The position numbers were made by a program, and so were the translations under genes. Shown here piece by piece: positions 22,026 to 33,359 of a stretch of DNA of 64,000 bases (within the stretch, counting starts at the first letter, position 1; every line of letters starts with the position of its first letter). The notes beneath the pieces were generated by a model, which saw only the letters and a program-made list of their open reading frames with translations, ran no database searches and was not told the origin of the DNA. The stretch comes from Zhengitettix transpicula (lineage: Eukaryota; Arthropoda; Insecta; Orthoptera; Tetrigidae). The stretch is taken from NCBI GenBank assembly GCA_037074705.1, contig CM073591.1, positions 61,506,897 to 61,570,896 on the forward strand, read 5' to 3'.

Positions 22026-22521
22026 TCTATATAATAAAAAAGGATGTATATTTGTATGTATGTATGTATGTATTTACGTTGTTCTTTATACAAATTTTAT
22101 CGCGTGGACAGAATGCAACAAAAATTGGTATACGTATTCTGCCAAAATCTAGAACCGGTACTGTGGGGGTGACAAACCCATAGCATAAAGGTGGAAAGAA
22201 TTATAATTAAAAACCGTGATCATTAAATATTAAATTACTGCGCGCCAAGAGACAATGACGTCACGCGAGAGAGAGACGTTACTACGCAACGAACAAAGGA
22301 AATATTTCCTTTACCATCCTTGCGGAAAATGTAAGTTATTTTTCGCGCTATATTAGTTGTGAGTCTAGCTAACAATTTCATCAATATAATATTTCGTAAT
22401 GTATGAAGACTGAGTGACAATTATATCCTGAAGTACTCAAGGAATATATTTAAGTATTCAATTAAATACTTTTTCGAGTTTATATAAATAAGTACACGAA
22501 CAACGCCGGGCACCCAGCTAG
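22026..22521 (+). mobile_element. Non-autonomous Helitron, complete ends
   Basis: Begins TCTATATAATAAAAAAGG after an A and ends 'gccgggcacccagctag' before a T. These are the 5'-TC, the 3' hairpin with CTRR, and the A/T insertion context expected of rolling-circle Helitrons. It carries (tatg)n near the 5' end, as in many Helitron 5' termini, and no Rep/helicase coding sequence. A longer but 3'-truncated relative is at 55494-55984. Relative to that one, this copy lacks roughly 90 bp after 'cgaacaaaggaaat'. Confidence 0.85.
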
Positions 22522-22523
22522 TG

Positions 22524-23572
22524 AATAATAAAGATAGCCAATTCAGACAAAAAGGTAATTTAAATAGCACACAACGTTTCTGGGATCTTTGTACCTTTCG
22601 TTAGGTGTGAAGAAGAGCTTAGAGCGACACAACTGCACTTGTCAGTTGACAAAACTCAAAAGCGACGAAAACGCAACGACAACTACCGTAATAATAAGGG
22701 ATCATTACAATTATTGAGTTTCATAGTGTGTTTGTACATTAATAGTTCCATCAACACAAATTAAATATTGTCCGAAAAATTTTAATCTTCAATGAGTACC
22801 CTTTAAATTTTATTATTAAACACATATGACCAAATCAAATATCCTACTGTCACTCGTCCCCAAAACACCTCAAACCAAATTTTTTCTCGTACTCCCATAT
22901 TACAAAATTTCTACATCACAAATTTATCCAAATATTCAAAGAATATCCACTAATACCCTTTCCTACTTGATTAAAATCCACAAGGACCCACCTGACACCT
23001 ACAACAAACATTGTGTTGTTTACAAAATCTCTTGGTCTGATTGTAATTCCTGCTACATAGGGCAAACAAAACGTTCCCTTAATGCGCGTATCAAAGAACA
23101 CATGTCTAATATCAAATTTCCCTTGATAAACAATCTGTAGAATCCAAACATATGAACAATTCTAAACATACATTTAATTGGCAAAATGCTAAGATTTTAG
23201 ACAGGTAAAATTCCAGGCTCATTTCAGAGATGCTTCCATTAAATCAAACATCACAGCTATTAATCTACAAACAGACACTGTGAAACTCTATAATTGCTAT
23301 GATCCCTTATTATTACGCTAAACCTTCTGTTTTCCCATTATTGTTATGCCAACCCTTCGGCGCTTCCTAATGTCGTTGCGTTTTCGTCGCTTTTGAGTGT
23401 TGTCAACTATCAAGTGCAGTTGTGGTTTTCGAGGCTCTTCTTAGCATCAGACGAAAGGGACAAGATCCCAGAAACTTTGTGTGGTATTTATTTTACCCTT
23501 TTCTTTCTGAATTGGCTATCTTCCTTATTTATTATTTTCAATCAGACGTAAATATTTATCATTAGCCAACGT
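22524..23572 (+). mobile_element. Penelope-like element, truncated, inverted termini
   Basis: The left arm (22524-22706) is an inverted copy of the right end (23299-23572) with an internal deletion of about 55 bp. The right end finishes with the shared edge 'ttcaatcagacgtaa'. Between them lie the GIY-YIG coding remains. This arrangement of a 5'-truncated body with an inverted piece of its own end is characteristic of PLE insertions. A CAGACGA...GAAAC pair lies at 23448-23475. The reverse transcriptase core is missing. The element begins three bases after the Helitron ends. Confidence 0.85.
22826..23324 (+). pseudogene. PLE GIY-YIG endonuclease fragment
   Basis: The open frame 22826-23140 (104 codons) begins in the linker after the reverse transcriptase. 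It runs into a GIY-YIG nuclease domain: VVYKI at residues 64-68 (the GIY strand) and CYIGQT at 76-81 (the YIG strand), then an Arg-rich helix 'RSLNARIKEH' bearing the conserved arginine. The paired cysteines before YIG fit PLE endonucleases. A stop at 23138-23140 breaks the domain. Beyond it the C-terminal part resumes with 'FNWQNAKILD' and, after another frame change, ends near 23324 in 'YDPLLLR' and a stop. This nuclease would nick target DNA for reverse transcription; here it is disrupted. The start codon at 22826 is simply the first ATG of the surviving frame. Confidence 0.85.
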
Positions 23573-23879
23573 TAAGTAGATAAAAATTTCATGCTTCCAA
23601 TTTTACAATAATCATACCCGTATTACGTAATGAAATATCTGAAATTATTTTAATTTAATTAGTATTTATTCTCAGGATTTCAGTTTCATTCAACACTCTG
23701 CAGTTGCAGTTCATTTAAAGCTTAATAGGATAAACGTTGGATTTCAGCCGCTATTTTGAAGTTTTATTTTTTAATTATTATTTTAAATTCATCCCAAATG
23801 CTGGACGCGTTTAGTCTAGCAGTCGTCTTAAAATGCAAATGCACTCGTAGTTATGATGTTCAATTTTTGATAATTTTTT
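23573..23879. other. No feature recognised
   Basis: AT-rich spacer. Confidence 0.5.
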
Positions 23880-24785
23880 TTTTGGTGGAGACAGGCTATG
23901 TATAGGGTAATGCACATAGTGGCAACTCCCCTCTTATAGCATAGGAAAGGGATTAGAAAGGGGGGATGTGGAAGGGTGGAGGAAGTTATTCAAGGTATCC
24001 GGGCTGTGGTTTAAGGATCCTACCCGGCATTCGCCTAAAACAAATGGAGGACAAACCCTAGAAAAACCTGCATCAGGTAGGTCGGGCATTGGGTACTTAT
24101 CCCACGCCCTTCCGATAGCGGAAGAGGAGTTTGTTGTGGGGACGCAGCATTCCCTTCTCCGTGCCTCGACCTGTTTAGGAGGCAGCTGGCCGACTATTCC
24201 AATGGGAATAGCGGACAACAGTTACCGTACGCCCAAGGTCTGTGATTCTCTCGCAGGTAACCTGCGAGGGATGTACTCTCGCAGGCAGAACCTTGTAGGA
24301 GAGATACGAAGGAGCTACCTTTGGGGATGCCTTTTCCTCTCCGTTTTTGAACTAAGGTTCCCACGAGCCGAGGCACCTCGGCCTGTTCTGAGAGGTGTAT
24401 GTTCCGGGGTCACAGAACTTGGGCATACGGTAAGAGTTGTCCGCTATTCCCATAGGGATAGTCGGCCAGCTGCCTCCTAAACTGGTCGAGGTACGGAGAA
24501 GGGAATGCTGCGTTCTCACAGCAAACTCCTCTCCCGCTATCGGAAGGCCATGGAGACAAGTACCCAATGTCCGAACTACCTGATGCTGGTTTTCTAGGGT
24601 TTGTCCTGTATTACATTTAGGCGAATGCCGGGTAGGATCCTTAAACTAGAGCCCGGGGGCCCTAGTTAATCCTTGGCTACCTTGCTCTACCTTTCCGCAT
24701 CCCCCCTTTCACTCCCTTTCCTATGCTATTAGGGGAGTTTCCACTATGTGGCTTACCCTATACATAGCATGTCTACACCTTTAAA
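23880..24785. repeat. Rep-A palindrome: two copies head to head
   Basis: A minus-strand Rep-A copy (23880 to about 24245) meets a plus-strand copy (about 24281-24785), so the 3' tails face outward. Both carry the variant tail with 'tatacatagc' and 'gtct.cacc'. The junction contains a tight hairpin, CTCGCAGGT/ACCTGCGAG, at about 24249-24267. The left copy lacks the 5'-most part that the right copy retains. Long open frames through it (for example 23968-24480) are by-products of the repeat and appear on both strands in other copies. Confidence 0.85.
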
Positions 24786-26500
24786 AAATATTCCTTGATT
24801 ATATTGTTTCGACGCATACATACAGGAAGGATTGTAATTAGACTATTCCCTGACAAGGCAATCCCACGAAAAATAAATCTGCATACTATTTTTTATATCA
24901 GTTCTACGTCCGGTTTTCAAGTGCTTAGTTATAAAATTTAATCAGTTATGTATTTTAAAATAGTTGTTGGTTTTTCATCTCATAACCTAAACATTACCAA
25001 ATACAATTTTATTTTCGGGTTGCGTAAGACTGTACTGTACTAATCACTTCAGTACTGCTCTGGATAATTTTGCAGTATTCCTCGCAAGTACAGGCGCATA
25101 TTGCCCAAGATGTTTACAAGAGACCGGAACTCTAAAACGTGAGTAATTGGATGGGTTGACAAGATGTAAATACCGTTGACGGCGTAGACCCGCATAAGTA
25201 CTCAATATCCAATAAATTGGCCATGGACAAAGATTAAACACGGTGAACTTGTATACGCGATTATAGATCCGAAACTCAAGACAATATATAAGCTGAATTG
25301 AAGAGGATTAAAATTAAAAATAATAAAACTTGGTCATGGCCATGCAGTAGTATGTATTTTTAAGCATAGGGAAGCCATGAAGAAAACGCAGGCCATAGCG
25401 GGTAGCCCTTGGAGGCATTTAAACGTGTCGTTTGGTGCCTCGTAATTTGACTCTTATTGTTAATTTTTTATCTTCACAGTGTCAACTTCTCGACACTTTT
25501 CCATTTTTTGGGACTATTTTCGATAGGTTTTACGACTCTCAGCAACACTTACTCAGTTCCCAATTACTTCCTTATCTCTCTATTCCCAAAGGACAACTCA
25601 AAGAAAAATGTATTTGGGTTGACCTGCCCTTAGTCTGCCAAGTCACCACGTCCACAAATAATTCTTTTGTGTATGTAAACAACCGTCTTGGAGGTTATCT
25701 CCACGGCAACACCTTCAAAAGTAGCCAGTAATTTACTCTATGATGGCCTTCATACCAACTGACCAGGTCGCGTGTTTGGAGTCACAAGTACTTGTATACA
25801 CAGTGTCTCAGAATCTTCACAGTTTTGCAGCTGCGCTCCACATCTGGGATCGTTGGCGCCAACTAGAAATTTAGTCTGCCTAGTCGTAAACAGTTCCAGC
25901 ATCTAACAATGCATTACTCTATTTTCTTAGGTAAACCAGATTAAAATTTTAGTGATTGATGCTGGGATCTGTAGATAGAAAAGAGCAATTAATTTACATA
26001 ATTATGAGCTAATGAGCATATTCAATTGGCTACTAATGTGCTAATGAGAGGTGAGGACAACCTTTTGTGAGTTTTCGAGACTTACGTGAATGAAAAAGTT
26101 CAATTCAACCTCCAAATTACGTTTATAAAAGCTATCATACACCACATTACTGCGAAAAGCGTAAAAGTGTAACAATAAGCATAATTAGGCCGTTTTTAAG
26201 TGTTACAAAAAAACTTAATACACAATTCAGCAAGGCATGAAAACATTTTAATTTTTCAAATATCACGAGACTTCTAAAATGGTAATTTTAAAATTTTATC
26301 AATCCAGGGTGTTTTGCTATCAGCCGGGTTATTTTTCGTTTTTTTTTCATTATTTAGATGCAAATGTTATCGTGGTTCCCTGGCCAAAACTTAAATACAG
26401 TCGTGAGTTTCATAGTTGGCTACAGTTGATTGTTTTCTTCTATTTTCCTGATGAAAGAGTTACACTTGATGTAATATATGTACGTAATTTTTTGTCAATA
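24786..26500. other. No gene recognised
   Basis: Holds a 99-codon frame (25432-25731) without family resemblance. No repeat match seen. Confidence 0.5.
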
Positions 26501-26520
26501 TTGATATTATATATATATTA

Positions 26521-27576
26521 TGGTAATCACAAATGATAAACAATTAAATACAACAATGCCCCACGTTGGTGAAGCCAATTTGTGGTAAACACAAATTAAG
26601 GACAAGTTAAATTGAAACAAAGTTAAAATGTGCCACACGTTAAGGCGACAATTTGTAATATTCTGGTATATTAAACAATTAAAATAACAGTTAGCCCGCG
26701 TTAGTGCATCAATTTAAAAAATTTAACATTTAAATGAAAGGATATTTAATAAATAAGAAATTTTAACTGAACAAACACATTAATTTATTAATTCCTCAAA
26801 GATTTAAATTTACAAATAGCTATCCATTTAAATTTTTACAATAGTTATCACGTACAATCAAATTTTACTCTCGCTCTCTCAGGGTCTTCACTTGCCTTTA
26901 AATAAATAAATCTATTTGTTGACAATTGAATTGTTATAAAGCTATTCTCAACTTCAAAGTATTTTTTTTACAATGCAATATAAAATAATAACGATATTCA
27001 AAAACCCGAAATCTGACGATTTATCTTTAATTAATGGTTCACAATAATAATTTAATGGATATATGGCTTACAGTTCTCTGGTACCAGGGCAATTTTTAAC
27101 TCGTTCAGAAACACTTACACACATTTTATATACTAAAACCAGGCCATTCTTTTCACTGACTCTCCACATCACTGTTGGTTTAGCAAGTGTTAGCTATATC
27201 ACGACGACGACTTATTCTGCGATAAATCACCAACTTTATTCTGCAATAATTCCTCCATGAAAACTTTAGACAGTTATATTTGGCAAAACTGGTATACTCC
27301 GCATTCTTTACGCTGCAATATCCCGATGAATGCTACACTCTGCTTTATTTTGCAATACCTTGACAACGTCTGATCTCTTCTGTAACAACCGCTTTCTGCT
27401 GTATTTCATCGCCGACTGACTTACATGTTCCATTCAGTGCGCCCACAGTGTACAATACTTTAGACCTGGTATATTGTTGTCCATTCTTGTATGTAATTCG
27501 TGTGTTTTTGCCGCTAACAATTAAAGTCCAAAATTTCTTTTAATTATTAATTACTAATTGCCTTTTAATTTCCACA
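26521..27576 (-). mobile_element. LTR of TA-associated family A, reversed
   Basis: On the minus strand it starts TGTGGAAATTAAA next to an (AT)n tract at 27577-27604 and shares 'tttggact', 'aattgttagcggca' and the following region with the LTR at 33947. The R-like block is at about 26876 ('ctcagggtctt' on the plus strand). The 3' tail at 26521-26655 has two primer-site-like motifs: complements at 26558-26577 (strong) and 26630-26650 (weak). It ends GATTACCA against (TA)n. No gag or pol sequence is present. Confidence 0.7.
26558..26577 (-). promoter_or_regulatory. tRNA-Lys-like primer-binding site
   Basis: The minus-strand sequence TGGCTTCACCAACGTGGGGC resembles TGGCGCCCAACGTGGGGC, the complement of the 3' end of insect tRNA-Lys(CUU) including CCA. 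It follows 'accacaaat', the LTR end, as a PBS should. Confidence 0.6.
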
Positions 27577-27603
27577 ATAAATATATATATATATATATAT
27601 ATA

Positions 27604-27690
27604 ATAAACGTTTTGTATTTAAATTTTAATTGTGTAAATTATTTAATTTACCAAGTCATTATTTAGATTATAACATTAATTTATATCATA
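27604..27690 (+). mobile_element. LTR tail fragment between two (TA)n tracts
   Basis: Closely matches the reverse complement of 28725-28803, the tail of the LTR that ends at 28679. It is bounded by (TA)n on both sides (27577-27603 and 27687-27711). Confidence 0.7.
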
Positions 27691-27711
27691 TATATATATA
27701 TATATATATTA

Positions 27712-28639
27712 TAATACCCCACTCTTCGATAATTATGTTTATAGGAAATTATATTAAACACGTTATTAAATTTTATCAACAAATATTTTATTAATATAGA
27801 ATACATTTTAATAAATCAGACTCTGTACCCCAGGGTCCTTACTGGGTTGATAAGGAAACGGAACACAAAATTTATAATTAAACAATGCAGTTAAAATAAA
27901 TGAAAAACGATATGTAACAAAATCTAACGAAATGAAACGAAATCTGACTTTTTACCCTTATTTAACAATTTACATAATGAATACAGAAAAAAAACTTACA
28001 ATCTCTCTGGTCCGTGCAATTTGGATCTCTCGCATACCAGCACACACTCACTTCATACAGGCTTAACGAGCACTAGGTTCCGCTCACACTTTGCTTTCAG
28101 GACCACCCCTTCACCAAAGCTCTCTCCAGAATGCAAACTCACTGACTTATAAAATTGTTTCGCCACTTTAACTTGGTCCTGCGTCCGCCCTGCGGACCTC
28201 CACCAACGCTCTCTCCCCGCTGTCTGACTGCTCCTGTCCAACTCGCCTCTCTTGTCTCCAGTCCACCAACTGTCCTTTTATCTGCTCTCCCCTCTCCAGA
28301 ATATTCACTTGTTTTCACAGTTTTTGAGTTTCCACGTTCGCCAAACAACACCAGCTGTTGCCTTTCTCACGCTCCGAGAGCCACTCAATACAATTAAAAA
28401 TAAATATTTCCTTTTAATATAATTGTAAGTCCATAAAACTTCTGTCATCATGCATTTAGGGTTCCGACCAGATGTCTGTCAATACCATTAGCTCTAAGCC
28501 GCTAAACGTCCAATTATAGTCCTCCCCTTCTCTAAAAGCCACTTATCCTTTTTTTATACTAACCACCCAAGAATCCCCAGTCTGAGTTGGTAAACGGATG
28601 AAATAAGAACAAAATTCATGTCCTTCTTAACTGGGTATT

Positions 28640-28641
<2 letters not shown>
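27712..28641 (-). mobile_element. TA-flanked LTR, reversed
   Basis: Bounded by (AT)n at 27687-27711 and 28633-28678. It contains the reversed R-like block 'cagggtccttactgggtt' at about 27832 and the 'aaatctgact' block shared with the LTR at 545-1280. On the minus strand it starts TTAATACC. The short Ser/Pro-rich frames inside are not convincing genes. Confidence 0.65.
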
Positions 28642-28678
<37 letters not shown>

Positions 28679-28681
<3 letters not shown>

Positions 28682-29653
28682 GGTATTCAAATTAAAGAAA
28701 TGAACAAAACATCCACAATGTGGTCAAATTAATGTTATAATCTAAATAATGACTTGGTAAATTAAATAATTTACACAATTAAATTTTAAATACAAAACGT
28801 TTATTACAAATTTATATTTGGTTTGATTTTGTACAAAAATTTTACTTAAATGCATTATTAAAATTCTTAAATCTTCAGGGCCGTTTATCGGGACTCTTGA
28901 CAGTTATAGTAATCCACAAATTTAACCGAATTAAATAAAAACAAAAACGTTACAAAATATTGAATTAAATTTACATAAGAAATATTGACATAGGAAAAAT
29001 GTATAGAAATCTGAAGGAATTTCATGAAATCTTAAGAAATCTGACGGTACGCAATTTTTACACTAGGTTAACAATGAAAATTGAGAACATATCAATAATT
29101 AAAGCTGCTCTCATAAAACACTACTTATTCGCTTCACCCTATGATTTAAAAGCATTTATTTAACAAGCCATAGTATTTCTCTGCTCACAACATAAATAAG
29201 CACAAAAAACAAAATTCGGCGTAACTTCAGTCTATGAAGTCATATTTGCCGTATTTCCGGTCAAACTGACTACTGGACAAGCCGCCAATATTCCTTCTAG
29301 AACTTTTTCATCGAACATCTACCAACCGACTGTACCTTACTGTCCGGGTTCTTTTTGCATCCTCTAAATTTACCGCTACTGGTCAGCTACTGTTGCAGAC
29401 TGAACTTTCTGTTTCATTTCATATGCAGGCGGAACACGGCCACTACAGGTCGGTTCCTATTACAGACTGGAGACTATTCTCTCGTCTAAGCTTTCAACCT
29501 CAAAAGGACGCCGACAATAATAGTATGAAAAACTCCACATTCTTATGTAACGCTGACTGTTGCCTACAACGCCTGAGTCATGATATTACGCTGACAATAC
29601 AAATATTAAAGAAATGATAAAAAAAACTTTACATTATACACATTGGTGGTCAC

Positions 29654-29656
<3 letters not shown>
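28679..29656 (-). mobile_element. TA-flanked LTR, reversed
   Basis: Lies between (AT)n tracts 28633-28678 and 29657-29690. On the minus strand it ends GAATACCACA, as the family-A copy does. The R-like block is at about 28877 ('cagggccgtttatcgggac'). No gag or pol sequence. Confidence 0.65.
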
Positions 29657-29690
<34 letters not shown>

Positions 29691-29693
<3 letters not shown>

Positions 29694-30751
29694 ATGCCTA
29701 TTAATTAAGGCATTAATTGTAATTGATAATCTAAATTGTTGGAGAAACATTATTGACGGCGGTACCGAACACTACAAGCGACAGTGAAGGAGAGTATTGT
29801 TGTTTTGGCGGAAAAAGAATAGGCGCTCAAAATTTACGAGACAGGAAGCCAGTTCGCGTTATGATTTCGTAGAGGACAGTTCGAGTCTTCAGTCGGCTGA
29901 AAGGTTGTGCCGAACACAGATCGTTTGAAAATCGACGAGACATTGTATTAAAAATTTCAGTCTTGAGTTTGGCTGGAAGGTTGTTTGAGCAAAGATTGTT
30001 TTAAAATCAACGAGAGATTATATTAAAAACTTCAGTCTGGAGTTGGCTGGGAGCGTTGGTCAAGTTGAAATAGACGAGGCCAAACATTTACATTTACGCA
30101 AGCAGAACTAGAAACCTGCAGTAAACTGGTCAAGCTGTGAGTGACTCAACCGAGCGAGGGAGAAACGAAGCAGGGGTTCCTGGTTCCTGATTTTGAAATA
30201 GAAACATTTAAATTAGAATCTGTGAGTTCAATAGAATCTGTGAAAAAAACCGTCACTGTGCTTTGAAAGTTAAAAGTATCCTGGGCATCCGTAAGTAACA
30301 AGAGAACAATAAATTTTGCAAACCGAATTAAGAGATAAAAGTCAGATATCGTTCCTTTATTATTGATAAATAAATTGTTTGAAGTAGAATCCATCTTTTA
30401 GTATTAATGTTGTGGACAAGAAAATTTCGTCTATGTTTAGACGAGTAAATATTTCCTTTTAAATCTAATTTTTGTGTTCTTTAATTACTTTTGTATGATT
30501 GACCGTTATCAAACCCAGTTGAGACCCTTGAGAGATTGAGATATTTTTTTATTTTAAATTGTAAAATTGTTCAAGAATTAAAATAAATTTGTTTGTTGTT
30601 TAAAAATATAATCTTTTTATTTTAAACCATTTTATTATTTATTACAAAATGGCTTCCACAACGTGGGGCAAATTTAAAATAAATTTATTATTAATTATTA
30701 CAAAATGGCACCACAACGTGGGGCAAATTAAAGACAATTTTATTAATTATT

Positions 30752-30754
<3 letters not shown>
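29691..30754 (+). mobile_element. LTR of TA-associated family B with tandem primer sites
   Basis: Starts '(ta)gtaatgcctattaatta' directly after (TA)n and matches family B at 39726 and 62429. The R-like block 'gttgagacccttgagagatt' is at about 30519. The tail has 'attacaaaa' + primer site + spacer twice (sites at 30650-30669 and 30706-30724), then a third LTR-like end 'taattattaca' before (AT)n at 30755. Confidence 0.7.
30650..30724 (+). promoter_or_regulatory. Duplicated tRNA-Lys-like primer-binding site
   Basis: TGGCTTCCACAACGTGGGGC (30650-30669) and TGGCACCACAACGTGGGGC (30706-30724) both resemble the complement of the 3' end of insect tRNA-Lys(CUU). Each is preceded by the LTR-type end ATTACA. 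Confidence 0.6.
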
Positions 30755-30784
<30 letters not shown>

Positions 30785-30788
<4 letters not shown>

Positions 30789-31439
30789 AACATATCAATC
30801 AGCTTCTTCATTCCATTGTATAAATTACAAAATTAACATATCTACTTAGCAATCCCTCGTCACAGATTGTGTTCCTACAAACTCTCTAGGCCTTTCCACA
30901 CCTTTTAATGCCTGATTAGTTCCAAATATATTTCTGGTAATTTTCATCATATAATAAAATTGAATCACGTCAATGTTATAAAAGTTATCAATTTATGTTC
31001 TTAAATGATTATTAGTATCAGCGCGCGAGGTGTTTCATCACTATCCGCCATTCACTTGACATGCACAGCAAGTTCGAAATGCGAGTAGCGGTGTAACAGA
31101 TTCCATAAATGGCAGATTACGAGTTGAATGAAAATATCCGATTGAATTATTTCAAATGTCTGAATTTTCTTTGGTGAGGAGGGAAATAGACACCAGAAGG
31201 CGAGCAATTCTGATCGGGGAGGCAGAAAGACTGATAGCAACATTACGAAATATATCTCTGAGATCGGCTGCTTCTTTGATTGTTAGAACCTTTGGTATCA
31301 GTTTTGTTTCTTCCTATCCAAAGTCTCAGGTTTTTGTTTACATCAGAGGCAATGGAAACTCTAAAAGTGCGTACAAATTACTTGCGCATGACGTCCTCGT
31401 AAAGGAACGTTTTCCGACACATTTGTGTATTTTATAAGT
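30785..31439. other. No feature recognised
   Basis: A 93-codon frame (31156-31437) has no family resemblance. Confidence 0.45.
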
Positions 31440-31760
31440 GTGATTTTGCGATTGCGAGGGTCTCGTGAGAAGAGTGGCAGGCCAGCCGCGGAGTTCGTGG
31501 AAGAGGAGCTCTAATGGGCGTCTCCAGCTGCGACGGATGAAACTATCTCAATCTCGACCCGCACACAGACTTTTTATTTTAATTTGTGTGCCCCGGTAGA
31601 ATTAATAAATAAAACATCCGACAGTAATTACTAATCAGATTTTGAATAAATAAACAAGCGGTCATGGTGAGGCGGAGTGGTCTGGCCCAGGCCTGGCCGC
31701 CATTAAAGTGAACCGTCATGCGGCGCAGGGCCGTCCAAAACTACACACACTCGTATAGCA
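31440..31760. other. GC-rich island, candidate regulatory DNA
   Basis: Holds GC-rich words ('cctggccgccattaaagtg', 'aagcggtcatggtgaggcgg') interspersed with homeodomain-like 'gtaattactaatcag' and 'gaattaataaataaa'. It has no match to repeats in the window and no long frame. Confidence 0.4.
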
Positions 31761-33007
31761 TATTATCCAGGGTTTTTTTTTATCATACAAGCCTCGAGTT
31801 AGACAACAGAAATTAATACGATAGCTGCTATCGATATCTTCCACAGTTTGATTTCTGTCATTACATAAAGCAGGAGGAATAAGAACTATAGAATGTGAAA
31901 CGCCTTCGTTTTGTTCATCTCCACCGTAATCTCGGCTACCATCGTCGACATCTTCTACCTTATAATATTAACCTCATAAATATTATTATTAACCATTAAT
32001 GTTACGAAATTCATTTCCAGATGTTTTCTGCACTTATATTTCCTTGGCCTAGATTTTTCTGAATATTGTATCAGTGTTTTTTTTAACATTACATCCCTTT
32101 TTATACATCATCTCTGATCTCTTCTTCATTTTATTTCAAACGTTTCTTTTTTTCCTTAATTTCTCGCATATCTACTGAGTACTATGCAATGCTTCAGGTT
32201 AATTAAAATTCAATGTTCTAAATATAATAACATGACGAACACCGTCGTTATTTTCCACTCTAATTGATAACTTACCTGTACAGAAAATGATCCTATTTCT
32301 ATGTATGTTCACATGTATAAATATAAATAACTGAGAAACAATAGGCACTGTTGCAGCCTCATTAATCGAAATGCGAATAGTTCTAAGTTATAATTTGTAG
32401 TTTTATATTTAATGATTTAATTCTTCGTTGTAAAATTGAGTAGGTGCAAACAATTTGATTCGAGTTCAATTTTTAATCTTAGGCTTTAAGTATTCCCCAT
32501 TGATTATTCATAATTTTCAAATATTGTCCGTATAAATATATCAAATTGGTAACCTATTTGCAGTGGCTCAATTATGTTTTATTCTACCGCTTAAATTTTA
32601 CAATGATATACATTACAATACATGCAAATCGCTTACTTTCGCGATGAGAAATATGATATTTAATTGCCTATTATTTCTTAATGCCTAAAAATTAGAACGT
32701 CCGAACACAGACTTTAATTGGACGACAATGTTTCATGTAGATATATGAAATTACAATCTAAAATTGCTTTGACAAATATATAATTACGTACTTCGTACCA
32801 CTGACTCTAAAACTTATAAACTTATTTTTATAGCTAGAGGTTTCGTATTTTTTTAGATGAAATATTTAAATTTCCGAATGAATTATTATTAACGCTGCGA
32901 TGAATAGCATTTCCTCTCAATAGCATATATCCTGAATAATTTTATTCTGTCTCTGAGAGAATTAGCTCACGTTTGAAAAAAAAAATACTGATTAACTTAA
33001 AGGTAAT
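31761..33007. other. AT-rich, nothing recognised
   Basis: No gene or repeat seen. Confidence 0.5.
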
Positions 33008-33095
33008 TTCAAATCCCTTCCCATGCTATTAAAGGGGAGTTGCCACCATGTGGATTACCCTCATGTAGCCTGTTCCCCGAAAAAAAAAACCAAGG
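33008..33095 (+). repeat. Rep-A, short 5'-truncated copy
   Basis: Only the last 80 or so bases: 'caaatcccttcccatgctat', 'ggggagttgccaccatgtgg', 'accctcatgtagcctg' and an A-run. The severe 5' truncation with intact 3' end supports spread by reverse transcription. Confidence 0.9.
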
Positions 33096-33359
33096 TTTTC
33101 AGGAAGAATTGACGTCTCGTTTGGATCACATTAAAATGGGTTATCTGTTTAGTTAACAACAATGGGAAGATCATATCACACTTGCAAATTGAATTGTACT
33201 CGTTTTATAGCCACGACAATTTTTCTGCTGAAGGGCTATAAATTAAAGTAAAAATTTATATATAATCCACAACCGTGCAATTTTGATTGAAACTCACACT
33301 CAACGTTTTTAATTGAGTGGCTTACTTGAACGTCCCGCAACATTGTTACTGCTTCTCTG

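Noticed and set aside
23968..24480. 170-codon open frame, among the longest in the window
   Set aside because: It runs through both arms of the Rep-A palindrome. Similar peptides appear on both strands of other Rep-A copies, so it is a by-product of the repeat.
25432..25731. 99-codon frame
   Set aside because: No recognisable domain, no conserved neighbours and no repeat match; length is compatible with chance.
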